Shown one piece after another: positions 24,678-33,578 of a stretch of DNA of 64,000 nucleotides. The translations under genes were made by a program, and so were the position numbers. Origin of the DNA: Parvibaculum sp963696585 (GTDB taxonomy: Bacteria > Pseudomonadota > Alphaproteobacteria > Parvibaculales > Parvibaculaceae); assembly GCA_963696585.1 (NCBI GenBank), contig CAVOKW010000031.1:8099-72098 (forward strand), in the 5' to 3' direction. Within the stretch, counting starts at the first letter, position 1. Every line of letters starts with the position of its first letter. A model generated the notes under the pieces. It made no database searches. It worked only from the letters and a program-made list of their open reading frames with translations, and was not told where the DNA came from.

Positions 24678-25511
24678 TCAGTGAACATCGGCCCAGACCT
24701 TGCGCTTCACAAAATACAGCAAGCCCGCCAGCGCCACGAGATAGAGCATCACCTGAAAACCGAGTGTCTTGCGCTGTTCGAGCTTGGGTTCGGCGGTCCA
24801 CATCAGGAAGGCCGAAACGTCCTTTGACATCTGGTCGACCGTGTTGGGCGTGCCGTCCTCATATTCAACCTGACCATCGCTCAGCGGGGCAGGCATGGCG
24901 ATGATGCCGCTGCCCGCCGTGAACACGGGGTTGTAATGCCCGCCAGCAGGCAAGGTCACGTCGGCTGGCGCGTCCGTATAGCTCGTCAGCAGCGCATGGA
25001 TATAGTCCGGCCCGCCTTCACGCGCCTTGGCGATGACCGAGAGATCGGGCGGCGGGGCGCCGAGAACGGCGGCGGCAGCCTCCTCATTGGCATAAGGCGA
25101 GGGGAAAACATCCCTTGCTTCGCCGGGACGCTCGAACATTTCGCCCGAGGCATCGGGACCGTCCTGCACGGTCACTTCAGCGGCCAATGTCTTGACCTGG
25201 CCTTCCGTGAACTCAGGTCCGCCCTTTTCGGCGAGATTGCGGAAATGCACAAAATGCATCGAATGGCATGTCGCGCAGACTTCCTTATAGACCTTGTAGC
25301 CGCGACGCAGCTGATTGCGGTCATAGGTGCCGAACGGCCCGTTGAAAGACCATTCGATTTTTTCCATTTCCGGGCCTTCGCTTGAGGCCTTGGCCGGGCT
25401 GTAGCTGAGAGCCACCGCACCGAGCGCCACTGCCGCAATCACGGGCAACACGAGGAAAGAGCGCATCTTGGATGTTCCGATCTTGCTCATTTGTCCTGTC
25501 CCCCCGCTCAT
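24678..25511 (-). CDS. petC: Cytochrome c1 of the bc1 complex
   Basis: Cytochrome c1 passes electrons from the Rieske centre to soluble or membrane cytochrome c. The precursor is up to 277 residues with an N-terminal signal ending near SYSPAKAS. The haem c site is CATCH (C79, C82, H83) and the axial methionine is in IIAMPAPL. A C-terminal membrane anchor is LGFQVMLYLVALAGLLYFVKR. The ATG at 25511 overlaps the petB stop (ATGA); an ATG at 25490 (MSKIGTSKMRSF) with an AGGA just before it is an equally plausible start. It is encoded separately from cytochrome b, unlike the fused fbcH of Bradyrhizobium. Confidence 0.95.
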   Translation of the reverse strand: MSGGTGQMSKIGTSKMRSFLVLPVIAAVALGAVALSYSPAKASSEGPEMEKIEWSFNGPFGTYDRNQLRRGYKVYKEVCATCHSMHFVHFRNLAEKGGPEFTEGQVKTLAAEVTVQDGPDASGEMFERPGEARDVFPSPYANEEAAAAVLGAPPPDLSVIAKAREGGPDYIHALLTSYTDAPADVTLPAGGHYNPVFTAGSGIIAMPAPLSDGQVEYEDGTPNTVDQMSKDVSAFLMWTAEPKLEQRKTLGFQVMLYLVALAGLLYFVKRKVWADVH

Positions 25512-26788
25512 GCCTTGGCCGATGCGCTGGCGGATTTGCCAAGCACGGAGTCGGCAATGCTGTCGGGCAGCGCCCTGGTTTTTTCCTTCAGACCAAGCAG
25601 CGGGAAAATCACCAGGAAGTGCAGGAAGTAGTAGCCGGAGAGAATACGGGCGAGATCCGTCACGTCAAAGCCACCGCCGGAAGCCGAATGGATGATGATC
25701 GTGTCCGGTGTCTGGGCGCCGCACCAGCCAAGGCCGATGCAGGCCGCGACATGGATCCAGAAGAACTGGCGATAGAGCGGACGGAACCGCGCCGAGCGCA
25801 CCTTCGATGTATCAAGCCAGGGCAGCACGAAAAGCACGGCAATGGCGCTGAACATCAAGATCACGCCGCCGAGCTTGTCGGGCACCGCGCGCAGGATCGC
25901 GTAGAACGGCAGAAGATACCATTCCGGCACGATATGGGCAGGTGTCTTGAGCGGATTGGCAACAATGTAGTTGTCCGGTTCGCCAAGGCCATTCGGGTTG
26001 AAGAACACGAAATAGGCAAAAAGGATCAGGAACATCGACATCGCGAAGCCGTCCTTGACGGTCGCATAAGGCGTGAAGGGCACGGTGTCCTTCTTGGGAT
26101 CCTTGACTTCAACGCCTGCCGGATTGTTCTGCCCCGTTACATGCAGCGCCCACACATGGAGAACGACCACGCCGGCGATGAGGAAGGGGAAGAGATAATG
26201 CAGCGAGAAGAAGCGGTTGAGCGTCGGATCGCCGACAGCAAAACCACCCCAGAGCCAGGTGCGAACAGATTCGCCAACCAGCGGCACAGCGCCGAAGAGA
26301 TTGGTGATAACCGTCGCGCCCCAGAAGCTCATCTGGCCCCAAGGCAGCACATAGCCGAAGAAGGCGGTCGCCATCATCAGGAGATAGATCAGCACGCCAA
26401 GGATCCACAGCACCTCGCGGGGCGCCTTGTAGGAGCCGTAATAAAGGCCGCGGAACATGTGGACATAGACGGCAATGAAGAACATCGACGCGCCATTGGC
26501 ATGCACATAACGGATGAGCCAGCCATAATTCACGTCGCGCATGATGTGCTCGACGCTGCCAAAGGCCAGTTCGGTCTGGGGAATATAGTGCATCGCCAGA
26601 ATGATGCCGGTCAGGATCTGGATGCCGAGGCAAAGCGACAGGACGCCGCCAAAGGTCCACCAGTAGTTGAGATTCTTGGGCGTCGGATAATCGACGAAGG
26701 AATCGTGGACCAGGCGCATGACTGGCAGACGCGCATCAAGCCAGCGCGAAAAGCCATTGCCCGGGTTATAGGTGCTCTCACCGCTCAT
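25508..26788 (-). CDS. petB: Cytochrome b of the bc1 complex
   Basis: This is the central membrane subunit with quinol-oxidising and quinone-reducing sites. The 426-residue protein has eight membrane helices. It carries two H-x13-H pairs for the b haems, one in YVHANGASMFFIAVYVHMFR and one in SLHYLFPFLIAGVVVLHVW. The Qo motif PEWY is in VPEWYLLPFYAILR. It lies between petA and petC, 11 bp after the former and overlapping the latter. Length fits an unfused cytochrome b. Confidence 0.97.
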   Translation of the reverse strand: MSGESTYNPGNGFSRWLDARLPVMRLVHDSFVDYPTPKNLNYWWTFGGVLSLCLGIQILTGIILAMHYIPQTELAFGSVEHIMRDVNYGWLIRYVHANGASMFFIAVYVHMFRGLYYGSYKAPREVLWILGVLIYLLMMATAFFGYVLPWGQMSFWGATVITNLFGAVPLVGESVRTWLWGGFAVGDPTLNRFFSLHYLFPFLIAGVVVLHVWALHVTGQNNPAGVEVKDPKKDTVPFTPYATVKDGFAMSMFLILFAYFVFFNPNGLGEPDNYIVANPLKTPAHIVPEWYLLPFYAILRAVPDKLGGVILMFSAIAVLFVLPWLDTSKVRSARFRPLYRQFFWIHVAACIGLGWCGAQTPDTIIIHSASGGGFDVTDLARILSGYYFLHFLVIFPLLGLKEKTRALPDSIADSVLGKSASASAKA

Positions 26789-26799
26789 GGAACGCCCCC

Positions 26800-27339
26800 T
26801 CAGCCGATCTGTACTTTTGTGTCTGAAACGAAATTATAGGGTGGCACCTCAAGATTGGTCGGTGCCGGACCCTTGCGGATACGACCGGACGTGTCATAGA
26901 CCGAACCATGGCACGGGCAGAAATAGCCGTCATATTCGCCCTTATAGGCGAGCGGAATGCAGCCGAGATGGGTGCAGATGCCGATCAGCACCAGCCACTC
27001 CTTGGCCAGCTTGCCTTCGGGATTGTTCTTGAGCCGCACATCATCTGTCTGCGGATCGCGGAGCGTCGAAACATCGACGGCTTCAGCGGCCGCAATTTCA
27101 GCTTCTGAGCGATGCCGGATGAATACCGGCTTGCCGCGCCATTTGACGGTGATTTCCTGACCGACAGGAACCGCCGAAATATCGACTTCGATCGAGGCAA
27201 GCGCCAGGACCGAAGCGTCGGGGTTCATTTGATCGATGAGTGGCCAGACGGCGCAGGCCGCGCCGACAGCGGCAAAGGCGCCGCTTGCCACATACAGGAA
27301 ATCGCGCCGCGTCGGCTCTTCCGCGTGGATATCTGCCAC
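26800..27339 (-). CDS. petA: Ubiquinol-cytochrome c reductase Rieske iron-sulfur subunit
   Basis: The 179-residue subunit accepts the first electron from quinol. An N-terminal Tat-type signal anchor reads TRRDFLYVASGAFAAVGAA. The [2Fe-2S] ligands are in CTHLGC and CPCHGS, with the stabilising cysteines of each box and the Pro loop GPAPTNL. The start is GTG, with GAGGAG upstream. It heads petABC and faces trmL across a 258-bp divergent region that contains an inverted repeat. Confidence 0.97.
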   Translation of the reverse strand: MADIHAEEPTRRDFLYVASGAFAAVGAACAVWPLIDQMNPDASVLALASIEVDISAVPVGQEITVKWRGKPVFIRHRSEAEIAAAEAVDVSTLRDPQTDDVRLKNNPEGKLAKEWLVLIGICTHLGCIPLAYKGEYDGYFCPCHGSVYDTSGRIRKGPAPTNLEVPPYNFVSDTKVQIG

Positions 27340-27540
27340 GGTCCAGTCTCCTCATTGAACAGGCCGGACGCCGCCCTGCCACCAAACAGGCGGCGCTCCC
27401 GGGAGGGAAGTGTGGACAGCGTGGCGCAAAACCGATTGAAAGAACGAAAGCCCCACGAATCCTTTGCTTTCGCACCCCCATGCGTGGGTTTTGTGGCATC
27501 CAATCGGGCCATTGTCCAGCCCCGCCGCGACTGTGGCAGG

Positions 27541-27579
27541 ATGACGCATGGTCGCATGGCACATCGTCCCATGCGTCAT
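27541..27579. promoter_or_regulatory. 11-bp inverted repeat between petA and trmL
   Basis: ATGACGCATGG (27541-27551) and CCATGCGTCAT (27569-27579) are perfect arms around 17 bases, and a third GCATGG lies in the spacer. Placement in the divergent promoter region of petABC and trmL suggests a regulator site or an RNA hairpin of the trmL leader. Confidence 0.5.
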
Positions 27580-27597
27580 TCTGTTTATGGTCTGCCC

Positions 27598-28071
27598 ATG
27601 CGCCTCGCCCTCTACGAACCGGACATCCCGCAAAACACCGGCACATTGATCCGCCTGGGGGCCTGTCTGGGCCTGCCCGTCGATATTATCGAGCCTTGCG
27701 GCTTCATCTGGTCGGACGCCCGCCTGAAACGGGCCGGACTGGATTACGGCCCGCTGGCGGAAGTTTGCCGCCATGATTCGTGGACCGACTTCCTGAAAAA
27801 TCGTCCAGCCGATGCCCGGCTGGTGTTGCTGACAACCAGATCAGCCATGCCCTATGCCGATTTCACCTTCGCGCCCGGCGATACGCTGATTCTCGGCCGG
27901 GAAAGCGCGGGCGTCCCGGAGGCCGTCCATGGCGCGGTTGACGCCCGGGTGACGATCCCCATGCGTCCCCCTGCCCGCTCACTCAATGTCGCCGTTGCCG
28001 CCGCCATGGTGCTGGGCGAGGCCTTGCGCCAGACCGGGGGCTTTGCGCATCGGGGCGACAGGGCTATGTAG
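27598..28071 (+). CDS. trmL: tRNA (cytidine(34)-2'-O)-methyltransferase
   Basis: TrmL methylates the wobble ribose of tRNA-Leu species. The 157-residue SPOUT protein starts MRLALYEPDIPQNTGTLIRL and has the SAM knot motifs LILGRESAGVPE and RPPARSLNVAVAAAMVLGEA. In-frame ATGs at 27541, 27556 and 27571 exist upstream, but the family start matches 27598. It is divergent from petA, a pairing seen in other alphaproteobacteria, and is followed by hemF after 27 bp. Confidence 0.93.
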   Translation: MRLALYEPDIPQNTGTLIRLGACLGLPVDIIEPCGFIWSDARLKRAGLDYGPLAEVCRHDSWTDFLKNRPADARLVLLTTRSAMPYADFTFAPGDTLILGRESAGVPEAVHGAVDARVTIPMRPPARSLNVAVAAAMVLGEALRQTGGFAHRGDRAM

Positions 28072-28098
28072 AAGCCCTGAGTTTTGGGGAGAGACGGC

Positions 28099-28977
28099 AT
28101 GACGACGCAGATCGAGGCGCATAAGGCTGAAGCCGCTGCATGGTTCAAAACCCTGCGCGACCGGATTTGCGCCGCGTTCGAAAAAATTGAGGACGAATTG
28201 ACCGGCACCTATGCCGGGCGCGCGCCGGGCCGCTTTGTCCGCACACCCTGGACGCGCGGCGATGGCAAAAGTGACCAGGGCGGCGGCGAAATGTCACTCA
28301 TGCATGGCCGCGTCTTTGAAAAGGTCGGCGTCCATATCTCGACCGTCTATGGCGAGTTTTCGCAAGACTTCCGCAAGCAGATGCCGGGTGCCGAAGAAGA
28401 CCCGCGCTTCTGGGCGAGCGGCATTTCGCTCATCGCCCATATGCAGAACCCGCGCGTGCCCGCCGTGCATATGAATACCCGCCATGTCGTCACGACCAAG
28501 GCATGGTTTGGCGGCGGCGGCGATCTGACACCCGTGCTCGATGTGCAGCGCCGACAGGATCATCCCGACACGGTTGATTTTCATGCCGCCATGAAATCAG
28601 CCTGCGACAGGCATGATGCAAGCTACTATCCGCGCTTCAGGAAATGGTGTGACGACTATTTCTTCCTGCCCCACCGCAACGAACCGCGCGGCACTGGCGG
28701 CATTTTCTACGACCATCACGACAGCGGCGATTGGGATGCCGACTTCGCCTTCACGCAGGATGTCGGTCGCGCCTTTCTCGACATTTATCCCCGCCTCGTG
28801 CGCCGCCACATGAATGAGGCCTGGACCCCGGAAGAGCGCGACGAACAGCTCATCCGTCGCGGCCGCTATGTCGAGTTCAATCTGCTTTATGATCGCGGCA
28901 CGACATTCGGCCTCAAGACCGGCGGCAATGTCGCCTCGATCCTTTCCTCCATGCCGCCCGAAGTGAAGTGGCCGTAA
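28099..28977 (+). CDS. hemF: Oxygen-dependent coproporphyrinogen III oxidase
   Basis: HemF oxidatively decarboxylates two propionates of coproporphyrinogen III using O2. The 292-residue protein has the conserved WTRGDGKSDQGGGEMSLM, HMNTRHVV, AWFGGGGDLTP and FYDHHDSGDWDADFAF regions. The signature YVEFNLLYDRGTTFGLKTGG is also present. GGGGAGAG precedes the ATG at 28099. The window also has hemN at 29.6-30.9 kb, so haem synthesis can proceed with or without oxygen. Confidence 0.96.
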   Translation: MTTQIEAHKAEAAAWFKTLRDRICAAFEKIEDELTGTYAGRAPGRFVRTPWTRGDGKSDQGGGEMSLMHGRVFEKVGVHISTVYGEFSQDFRKQMPGAEEDPRFWASGISLIAHMQNPRVPAVHMNTRHVVTTKAWFGGGGDLTPVLDVQRRQDHPDTVDFHAAMKSACDRHDASYYPRFRKWCDDYFFLPHRNEPRGTGGIFYDHHDSGDWDADFAFTQDVGRAFLDIYPRLVRRHMNEAWTPEERDEQLIRRGRYVEFNLLYDRGTTFGLKTGGNVASILSSMPPEVKWP

Positions 28978-28998
28978 GAACAGTCCGTCATTGCCGGC

Positions 28999-29108
28999 CA
29001 TGACACTGAAAAAATAACCGTCATGCCCCGCTTCAGGCGGGGCATCCACGACTTGCCATTCTGAAACAAGAAAAAGACGTGGATGGCCGGATCAAGCCGG
29101 GCCATGAC
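28999..29108. repeat. 110-bp direct repeat, copy 1 (hemF-hemN gap)
   Basis: The unit starts CATGACACTGAAAAAATAACC and includes the ATGCCCCGC-TTCAG-GCGGGGCAT hairpin and a second GGCC-rich hairpin. A second copy lies exactly 204 bp downstream, with a few changes near its end. Confidence 0.85.
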
Positions 29109-29140
29109 ACTGAAAAGAAACATGCGCTCACTGACGTTCG

Positions 29141-29202
29141 CTTGCCCTCTCCCCTTGAGGGGAGAGGGAGAGACGGACCGAAGGTCCGGCGAGGGTGAGG
29201 GG
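29141..29202. repeat. 62-bp hairpin repeat, copy 1
   Basis: The unit is built from CCCTCTCCCCTTGAGGGGAGAGGG and GGACCGAAGGTCC, ending GAGGGTGAGGGG. It recurs 367 bp downstream, where it reaches into the hemN stop codon. Confidence 0.85.
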
Positions 29203-29312
29203 CATGACACTGAAAAAATAACCGTCATGCCCCGCTTCAGGCGGGGCATCCACGACTTGCCATTCTGAAACAAGAAAAAGACGTGGATGGCCCGGCCAAG
29301 CCGGGCCATGAC
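29203..29312. repeat. 110-bp direct repeat, copy 2
   Basis: This is the copy of the unit at 28999, offset 204 bp. After it, at about 29342-29440, come further degenerate palindromes (CACCCCGGACTTGTTCCGGGGTC). The entire 28978-29569 gap is repeat mosaic without a gene. Confidence 0.85.
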
Positions 29313-29507
29313 GAATATGGGATGCATTTCTCTCACCCCTCTGTCACCCCGGACTTGTTCCGGGGTCCATTTTTCGCGTCATTGCCGGGCCCTCTGTTGA
29401 CTGAAGCGGGTCGGCAATCCAGAGCGCCGGAGAATGAATGCGCGGCTCTGGATGCCCGGATCAAGCCCGGCCATGACGCTGAAAAGAAACATGCGCCCCT
29501 CTGCTCG

Positions 29508-29569
29508 CTTGCCCTCTCCCCTTGAGGGGAGAGGGAGAGACGGACCGAAGGTCCGGCGAGGGTGAGGGG
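29508..29569. repeat. 62-bp hairpin repeat, copy 2, abutting hemN
   Basis: This copy ends one base before the minus-strand stop codon of hemN (29570-29572). The hairpin could serve as the transcript end of hemN. Confidence 0.85.
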
Positions 29570-30919
29570 TCACACCGCCCTTGAATGCCGCGCTTCGCCC
29601 TGCGTAAGATATTTGTCAAACACAGCACAGACGGCGCGCACCAGCGGCTTTCCGGCTTGCGTCATCACGAGCCGATGCCCGTCGCGTTGCACAATCCCGT
29701 CCGCCTGCAATCCTTCAAGCCCGGCGAGATCGGCTTCAAATGCCGCCACCGATTGACCAAAACGCGCCGCCACAGCCTCAAGATCAACCTTCATGTCGCA
29801 CATCAGCCGCTCAATGACGGCGCGGCGCAGGCGATCGTCATTCGTGACCGCGATGCCGCGCGTGATCGGCAATTCGCCCGCCTCCACCATCGCCCTGTAG
29901 CGGTCAATCGCCACTTCATTGGCGACATAGCCCTGTGGCATGGCGCCAATCGCCGAAGCGCCAAAGCCGATCAGCACGGGCGCATCATCGCTCGTATAGC
30001 CCTGAAAATTGCGGTGCAGATCGCCCGCCTGCTGCGCTTGCGTCAACGCATCTTCAGGCAAGGCAAAGTGATCGAGACCAATCGCCACATAGCCCGCTTC
30101 ACGCAACCGCGCCGCCGCCGCTTCCGATTGCGCCCAGCGTTCGCTCATGCCGGGCAGCGCATCGGTCGGGATCAAACGTTGATGCCGCTTCATCCATGGC
30201 ACATGGGCATAGCCGAAAAGCGCAATGCGCGACGGCCGCATTTCAAGCGCCTGATCGACCGTCTCGATGACGCTGGCAACAGTCTGATAGGGCAACCCGT
30301 AGCAGAGATCCATATTGATCGCGTCGATGCCGCAGCCGCGCAACCAGCCGACAACACGTGCGGTGAGCACCGGTGATTGCACACGATTGATCGCCTTCTG
30401 CACCTTGATGTCAAAATCCTGCACACCAAGCGAAGCGCGTGTGACGCCCGCCGCCGCCATGGTCTCAACATAGGCAAGCGTGGCCGTGCGCGGATCAAGC
30501 TCAACGGAAATTTCGGCGCCCTCGACGATATCAAACCGCGCGCGGAGCGCTGACAGAAGCCTCGCAAAATCGGATGGCTTCAAAACCGTCGGACTGCCGC
30601 CGCCAAGATGCACATGCCTGACCTTCATGCGGGAAGGCATCCTGTCGGCGACGAGATCAATCTCGCGCGTCACTGTTTCGAGATAGCGCATCACCGGCAG
30701 ATATTTTTTTGTCGCCTTGGTGTGACAGCCGCAGAACCAGCACATTTCAGCGCAATAGGCGATGTGGAGATAGAGCGACAACGCGCTTTCCGGCGCGAGA
30801 TCGCCAAGCCATCGCGCATAAAGCGCCCCATCGACCGAGGGGCCGAAATGCGGCGCGGTCGGGTAAGACGTATAGCGCGGCACGCGCAGATCATATCGTT
30901 CGATAAGCTGGTTTTGCAT
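29570..30919 (-). CDS. hemN: Oxygen-independent coproporphyrinogen III oxidase
   Basis: HemN is a radical-SAM enzyme that replaces HemF when O2 is scarce. The 449-residue protein has the cluster motif C56-x3-C60-x2-C63 with a fourth Cys in YCAEMCWFCGC. It also has HLGGGSPTVL, GVQDFDIKVQKAINRVQ and the HemN-specific C-terminal domain. The N-terminal RYDLRVPRYTSYPTAPHF is diagnostic of true HemN rather than HemW. It is transcribed toward the repeats, with hemF on the other side. Confidence 0.96.
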   Translation of the reverse strand: MQNQLIERYDLRVPRYTSYPTAPHFGPSVDGALYARWLGDLAPESALSLYLHIAYCAEMCWFCGCHTKATKKYLPVMRYLETVTREIDLVADRMPSRMKVRHVHLGGGSPTVLKPSDFARLLSALRARFDIVEGAEISVELDPRTATLAYVETMAAAGVTRASLGVQDFDIKVQKAINRVQSPVLTARVVGWLRGCGIDAINMDLCYGLPYQTVASVIETVDQALEMRPSRIALFGYAHVPWMKRHQRLIPTDALPGMSERWAQSEAAAARLREAGYVAIGLDHFALPEDALTQAQQAGDLHRNFQGYTSDDAPVLIGFGASAIGAMPQGYVANEVAIDRYRAMVEAGELPITRGIAVTNDDRLRRAVIERLMCDMKVDLEAVAARFGQSVAAFEADLAGLEGLQADGIVQRDGHRLVMTQAGKPLVRAVCAVFDKYLTQGEARHSRAV

Positions 30920-30997
30920 GGCCCGAGGCTAGGCGCGCATGACCATCAGGCCAACGCGCCCGGTTGCCGCACCGGCAGCGGCGCAATGTCGCGCCAG

Positions 30998-31543
30998 CTA
31001 GCGATCGACCATTTGCCCGATCACATTTTCAAGCAAGGATTGCAGCCGCCCACGCGTCGCAAAATCCCACTGCCCGCCATAGACAATATCGTCCACCACC
31101 CAGCCCTGATCGTGCCCCACGAGCAAAACCGTATCCGTCCACAGCGCGGGCTCGCCGCCAGCCGGGTCGGCATATGTCAAATCCACCGGACATTGCGCCG
31201 TCTCGTCCTTGATCGTGCAGGCGCCAACCTTGAAGGAACTCGCCCCCTCAAACAGCGACGTGAAAGGATCCCCCTCCATGAAGGGCGGCTCGCTGTTTTG
31301 CGTCGCCTCGCGATGCCGCGTCTCCGCCGCTTCCGCCGCCGCGAGAAGCTTTTCGAGCTTTTCCGAAATCACCGGCGCAAACCGGGCCCGCGTCGCCTGA
31401 TCCGGCACGCCACCCACACGGGGACTGACATGCAGATAGACATCATAAAACGCCGCCGCACCCTTTTCTGGCGCCTCAATCGCAGGCTTTTGCCCGCAGG
31501 CGGCGAGCGCAAAGAGCATCGAAACGGCAAGCAATTTGCGCAT
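30998..31543 (-). CDS. Predicted lipoprotein, DUF3828-like
   Basis: This 181-residue protein begins MRKLLAVSMLFALAACGQKP, a signal with lipobox LAAC. The mature part has a helical segment rich in Ala/Glu and a pattern CTIKDETAQCPVDLTYAD with two cysteines that could form a disulfide. WVVDDIVYGGQWDF follows, similar to NTF2-like DUF3828 proteins. It lies 12 bp downstream of cca on the same strand. Function is unknown. Confidence 0.7.
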   Translation of the reverse strand: MRKLLAVSMLFALAACGQKPAIEAPEKGAAAFYDVYLHVSPRVGGVPDQATRARFAPVISEKLEKLLAAAEAAETRHREATQNSEPPFMEGDPFTSLFEGASSFKVGACTIKDETAQCPVDLTYADPAGGEPALWTDTVLLVGHDQGWVVDDIVYGGQWDFATRGRLQSLLENVIGQMVDR

Positions 31544-31555
31544 GGAAACCCCTGA

Positions 31556-32821
31556 TCAGTAAACCGTCGCCTGCACGACAGCCTTCAGCCGCTCGATGAT
31601 CGAGAACTCATCCTCGATAAAATCAGCGTCAATCCACCATTCCTCGACTTCGCGCATGACGCGGCCAATCTCCGGCCCTTCCGGTACGCTCGCCGCCTTG
31701 ACCATCTCGCCAGTCAGCGGAAAGACCGGACGCGCCCAGCTATCGGCCATGGCGAGCATGGCCCGCCACTGAAACGCATTGCGCTCCAGCGGGTCGCTCG
31801 CCCAGCCGAGCAATGTGCGATCCTTGAAAAGCTGCAACCCCATGACATAAAGCGCGCGGCGCACTTCACGCATGGAGAGATAGCAAACGATCCTGGTTCG
31901 GTCGGTGAGCATGGCGACAAGCCGCTCGCGCTCCCTGGTCGAAAACCGCAAACGATCCGCCATGAGTCCCGCCGCCGCCGCATCAAGTTCAAGCATCGAC
32001 CCAAGCCGCAACAGCGCATCGCCCGTGACAAAAAGCTGATCGGCTTCAATCGCCACCAAACGTGTCAGGCGATCAAGCCTTGAGGCTTCCGGCAATATGA
32101 TCGACAGAATACCCGCCGCCGCCATATGGCGCAGCGCCGAAGGTGCGGCATCTGCTTCCAGAATCCTGAAAAGTTCCGACTTCACACGCTCGGCAGAAAG
32201 CTGTTTCAGCCCGTCGCGTTCCTCGCCACAGGCCCGAAGCGAGCCCGCATCCGGCTCGCCCTTGCCGTAATGCGCCTGAAACCGGAAGAAGCGCAAGATA
32301 CGCAGATAATCTTCGCGAATGCGCTGATGCGGGTCACCAATGAAACGCACAAGTCGCGCGGCAATGTCAGCCCGTCCGCCCAGCGGATCATGCACCGTGC
32401 CATCCATATCGGCATAAAGCGCATTGATCGTGAAATCGCGTCGCCTGGCGTCTTCCAGCCAGTCGCCCGTGAAAGCCACATCGGCATGGCGCCCATGGCT
32501 CATGACATCGACACGCAAGGTCGTGATCTCGAAATGGCGCGCCCCGATAACAGCGCTCACTGTGCCATGCGCCAGCCCCGTCGGAATGACCTTGATGCCT
32601 TTGGCTTGCAGCAAGGCCATGGCGCGTTCGGGCGGCAGCGCCGTTGCAATATCAATATCGCCGACCGGCTCATGCATCAGCGCATTGCGCACACAACCGC
32701 CAACAAAACGCGCGACATCGCCCTCGCTCGTCAGCGCCGCCATGACGGCGCGCGTGTCAGGCGCATTCAACCACTCGGCTTTCGCCAGATCCCCATCGCC
32801 ATTCTTCACGTTGTCACTCAT
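31556..32821 (-). CDS. cca: CCA tRNA nucleotidyltransferase / poly(A) polymerase family
   Basis: This enzyme adds or repairs the 3-prime CCA of tRNA. The 421-residue frame has the class II nucleotidyltransferase motif VGGCVRNALM and DIDIAT (two catalytic Asp). It also has FEITTLRVDV, RRRDFTINALYAD, GDPHQRIREDYLRILRFFRF and the nucleotide-selection helix region. The ATG at 32821 is preferred; an in-frame TTG at 32860 overlaps the NUDIX stop. The alphaproteobacterial order DUF1285-NUDIX-cca is kept on this strand, apart from an inserted toxin-antitoxin pair. Confidence 0.93.
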   Translation of the reverse strand: MSDNVKNGDGDLAKAEWLNAPDTRAVMAALTSEGDVARFVGGCVRNALMHEPVGDIDIATALPPERAMALLQAKGIKVIPTGLAHGTVSAVIGARHFEITTLRVDVMSHGRHADVAFTGDWLEDARRRDFTINALYADMDGTVHDPLGGRADIAARLVRFIGDPHQRIREDYLRILRFFRFQAHYGKGEPDAGSLRACGEERDGLKQLSAERVKSELFRILEADAAPSALRHMAAAGILSIILPEASRLDRLTRLVAIEADQLFVTGDALLRLGSMLELDAAAAGLMADRLRFSTRERERLVAMLTDRTRIVCYLSMREVRRALYVMGLQLFKDRTLLGWASDPLERNAFQWRAMLAMADSWARPVFPLTGEMVKAASVPEGPEIGRVMREVEEWWIDADFIEDEFSIIERLKAVVQATVY

Positions 32822-32856
32822 CACACGTCCGTTTTTCTTATTGTTATTGGCCAATA

Positions 32857-33510
32857 TCAACGGCCAGGTGCAAAAATCCGGTCATACATGTTCCTGAGCA
32901 TACCCGCCGTCGCCCCCCAGATGTGATGACCATCATAAGGCATAGCGTAATATTCGCGCGGCCTGCCGCGCCAGATGACCGAATGTCGCTCATGATTGTC
33001 GGGATTCATGAGAAATGACAGCGGCACCTCAAAGGCTTCTGCCACCTCATCGGTTGAAATCGTCAGTGTAAAGCCCGGCTGCACAAAGGCGATGACCGGG
33101 ACGATACGAAATCCCGTGCCGGTTTCATAAGGATCAAGAAAGCCTGCAACCTTCACATAGCTGCGCGCCAGCCCGACTTCTTCTTCCGCCTCGCGCAGCG
33201 CGGCTTCTGCCGCCGTTTCACCCGCATCAATCTTGCCGCCGGGAAACGCCACTTGCCCTGAATGCTGGCCGAGATGATCGGCACGCCGCGTCAGCAGCAC
33301 ATGCGGCCCATGCGCATGATCGACAATCGGCACAAGCACCGCCGCCGCGCGGAGACGGGGCCTGTCTTCGGATTCCGCCCGGTCGCCATCCACCGGCACA
33401 GGATTGAGCTGGTGATCGCCATGCGCCACCTTCTCGCCCATGACGACCGAAAGCGGCGGCGCGACATCATCGACCCGCGCCAGAATGAGTTCGCGCCAGT
33501 TACCTGTCAT
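32857..33510 (-). CDS. CoA pyrophosphatase, NUDIX hydrolase
   Basis: This 217-residue protein has the CoA-type NUDIX core: HSGQVAFPGGKIDAGET followed by REAEEEVGL. A UPF0035-like upstream region (VLLTRRADHLGQ) is present. Such enzymes cleave CoA or its derivatives to 3',5'-ADP and phosphopantetheine. The start is at 33510, only 68 bp from the divergent antitoxin start, with no room for a long leader. It is followed by cca. Confidence 0.9.
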   Translation of the reverse strand: MTGNWRELILARVDDVAPPLSVVMGEKVAHGDHQLNPVPVDGDRAESEDRPRLRAAAVLVPIVDHAHGPHVLLTRRADHLGQHSGQVAFPGGKIDAGETAAEAALREAEEEVGLARSYVKVAGFLDPYETGTGFRIVPVIAFVQPGFTLTISTDEVAEAFEVPLSFLMNPDNHERHSVIWRGRPREYYAMPYDGHHIWGATAGMLRNMYDRIFAPGR

Positions 33511-33578
33511 GTATAACTTCTATTGACATTTAATTTGATACTTGTCATTTTATAATCACCTTGATACGGAGATCAAGC
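33511..33578. promoter_or_regulatory. AT-rich divergent promoter/operator of vapBC and NUDIX-cca
   Basis: In 68 bp there are TTGACA (33523-33528) and TATAAT (33551-33556), 22 bp apart. TGACA (33524-33528) and TGTCA (33543-33547) form an inverted pair, and TTGATAC occurs twice (33535-33541 and 33561-33567). The region is far richer in AT than its surroundings. Toxin-antitoxin operators often have such repeated or dyad sites, but which motif is used cannot be told. Confidence 0.4.

Noticed and set aside
25472..26839. A 455-residue plus-strand frame
   Set aside because: It is antisense to cytochrome b, which has all haem and quinone-site motifs.
29379..29573. A 64-residue minus-strand frame in the hemF-hemN repeats
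   Set aside because: The peptide is of the repeat-derived type (MAGLDPGIQ) seen at other palindromic repeats.
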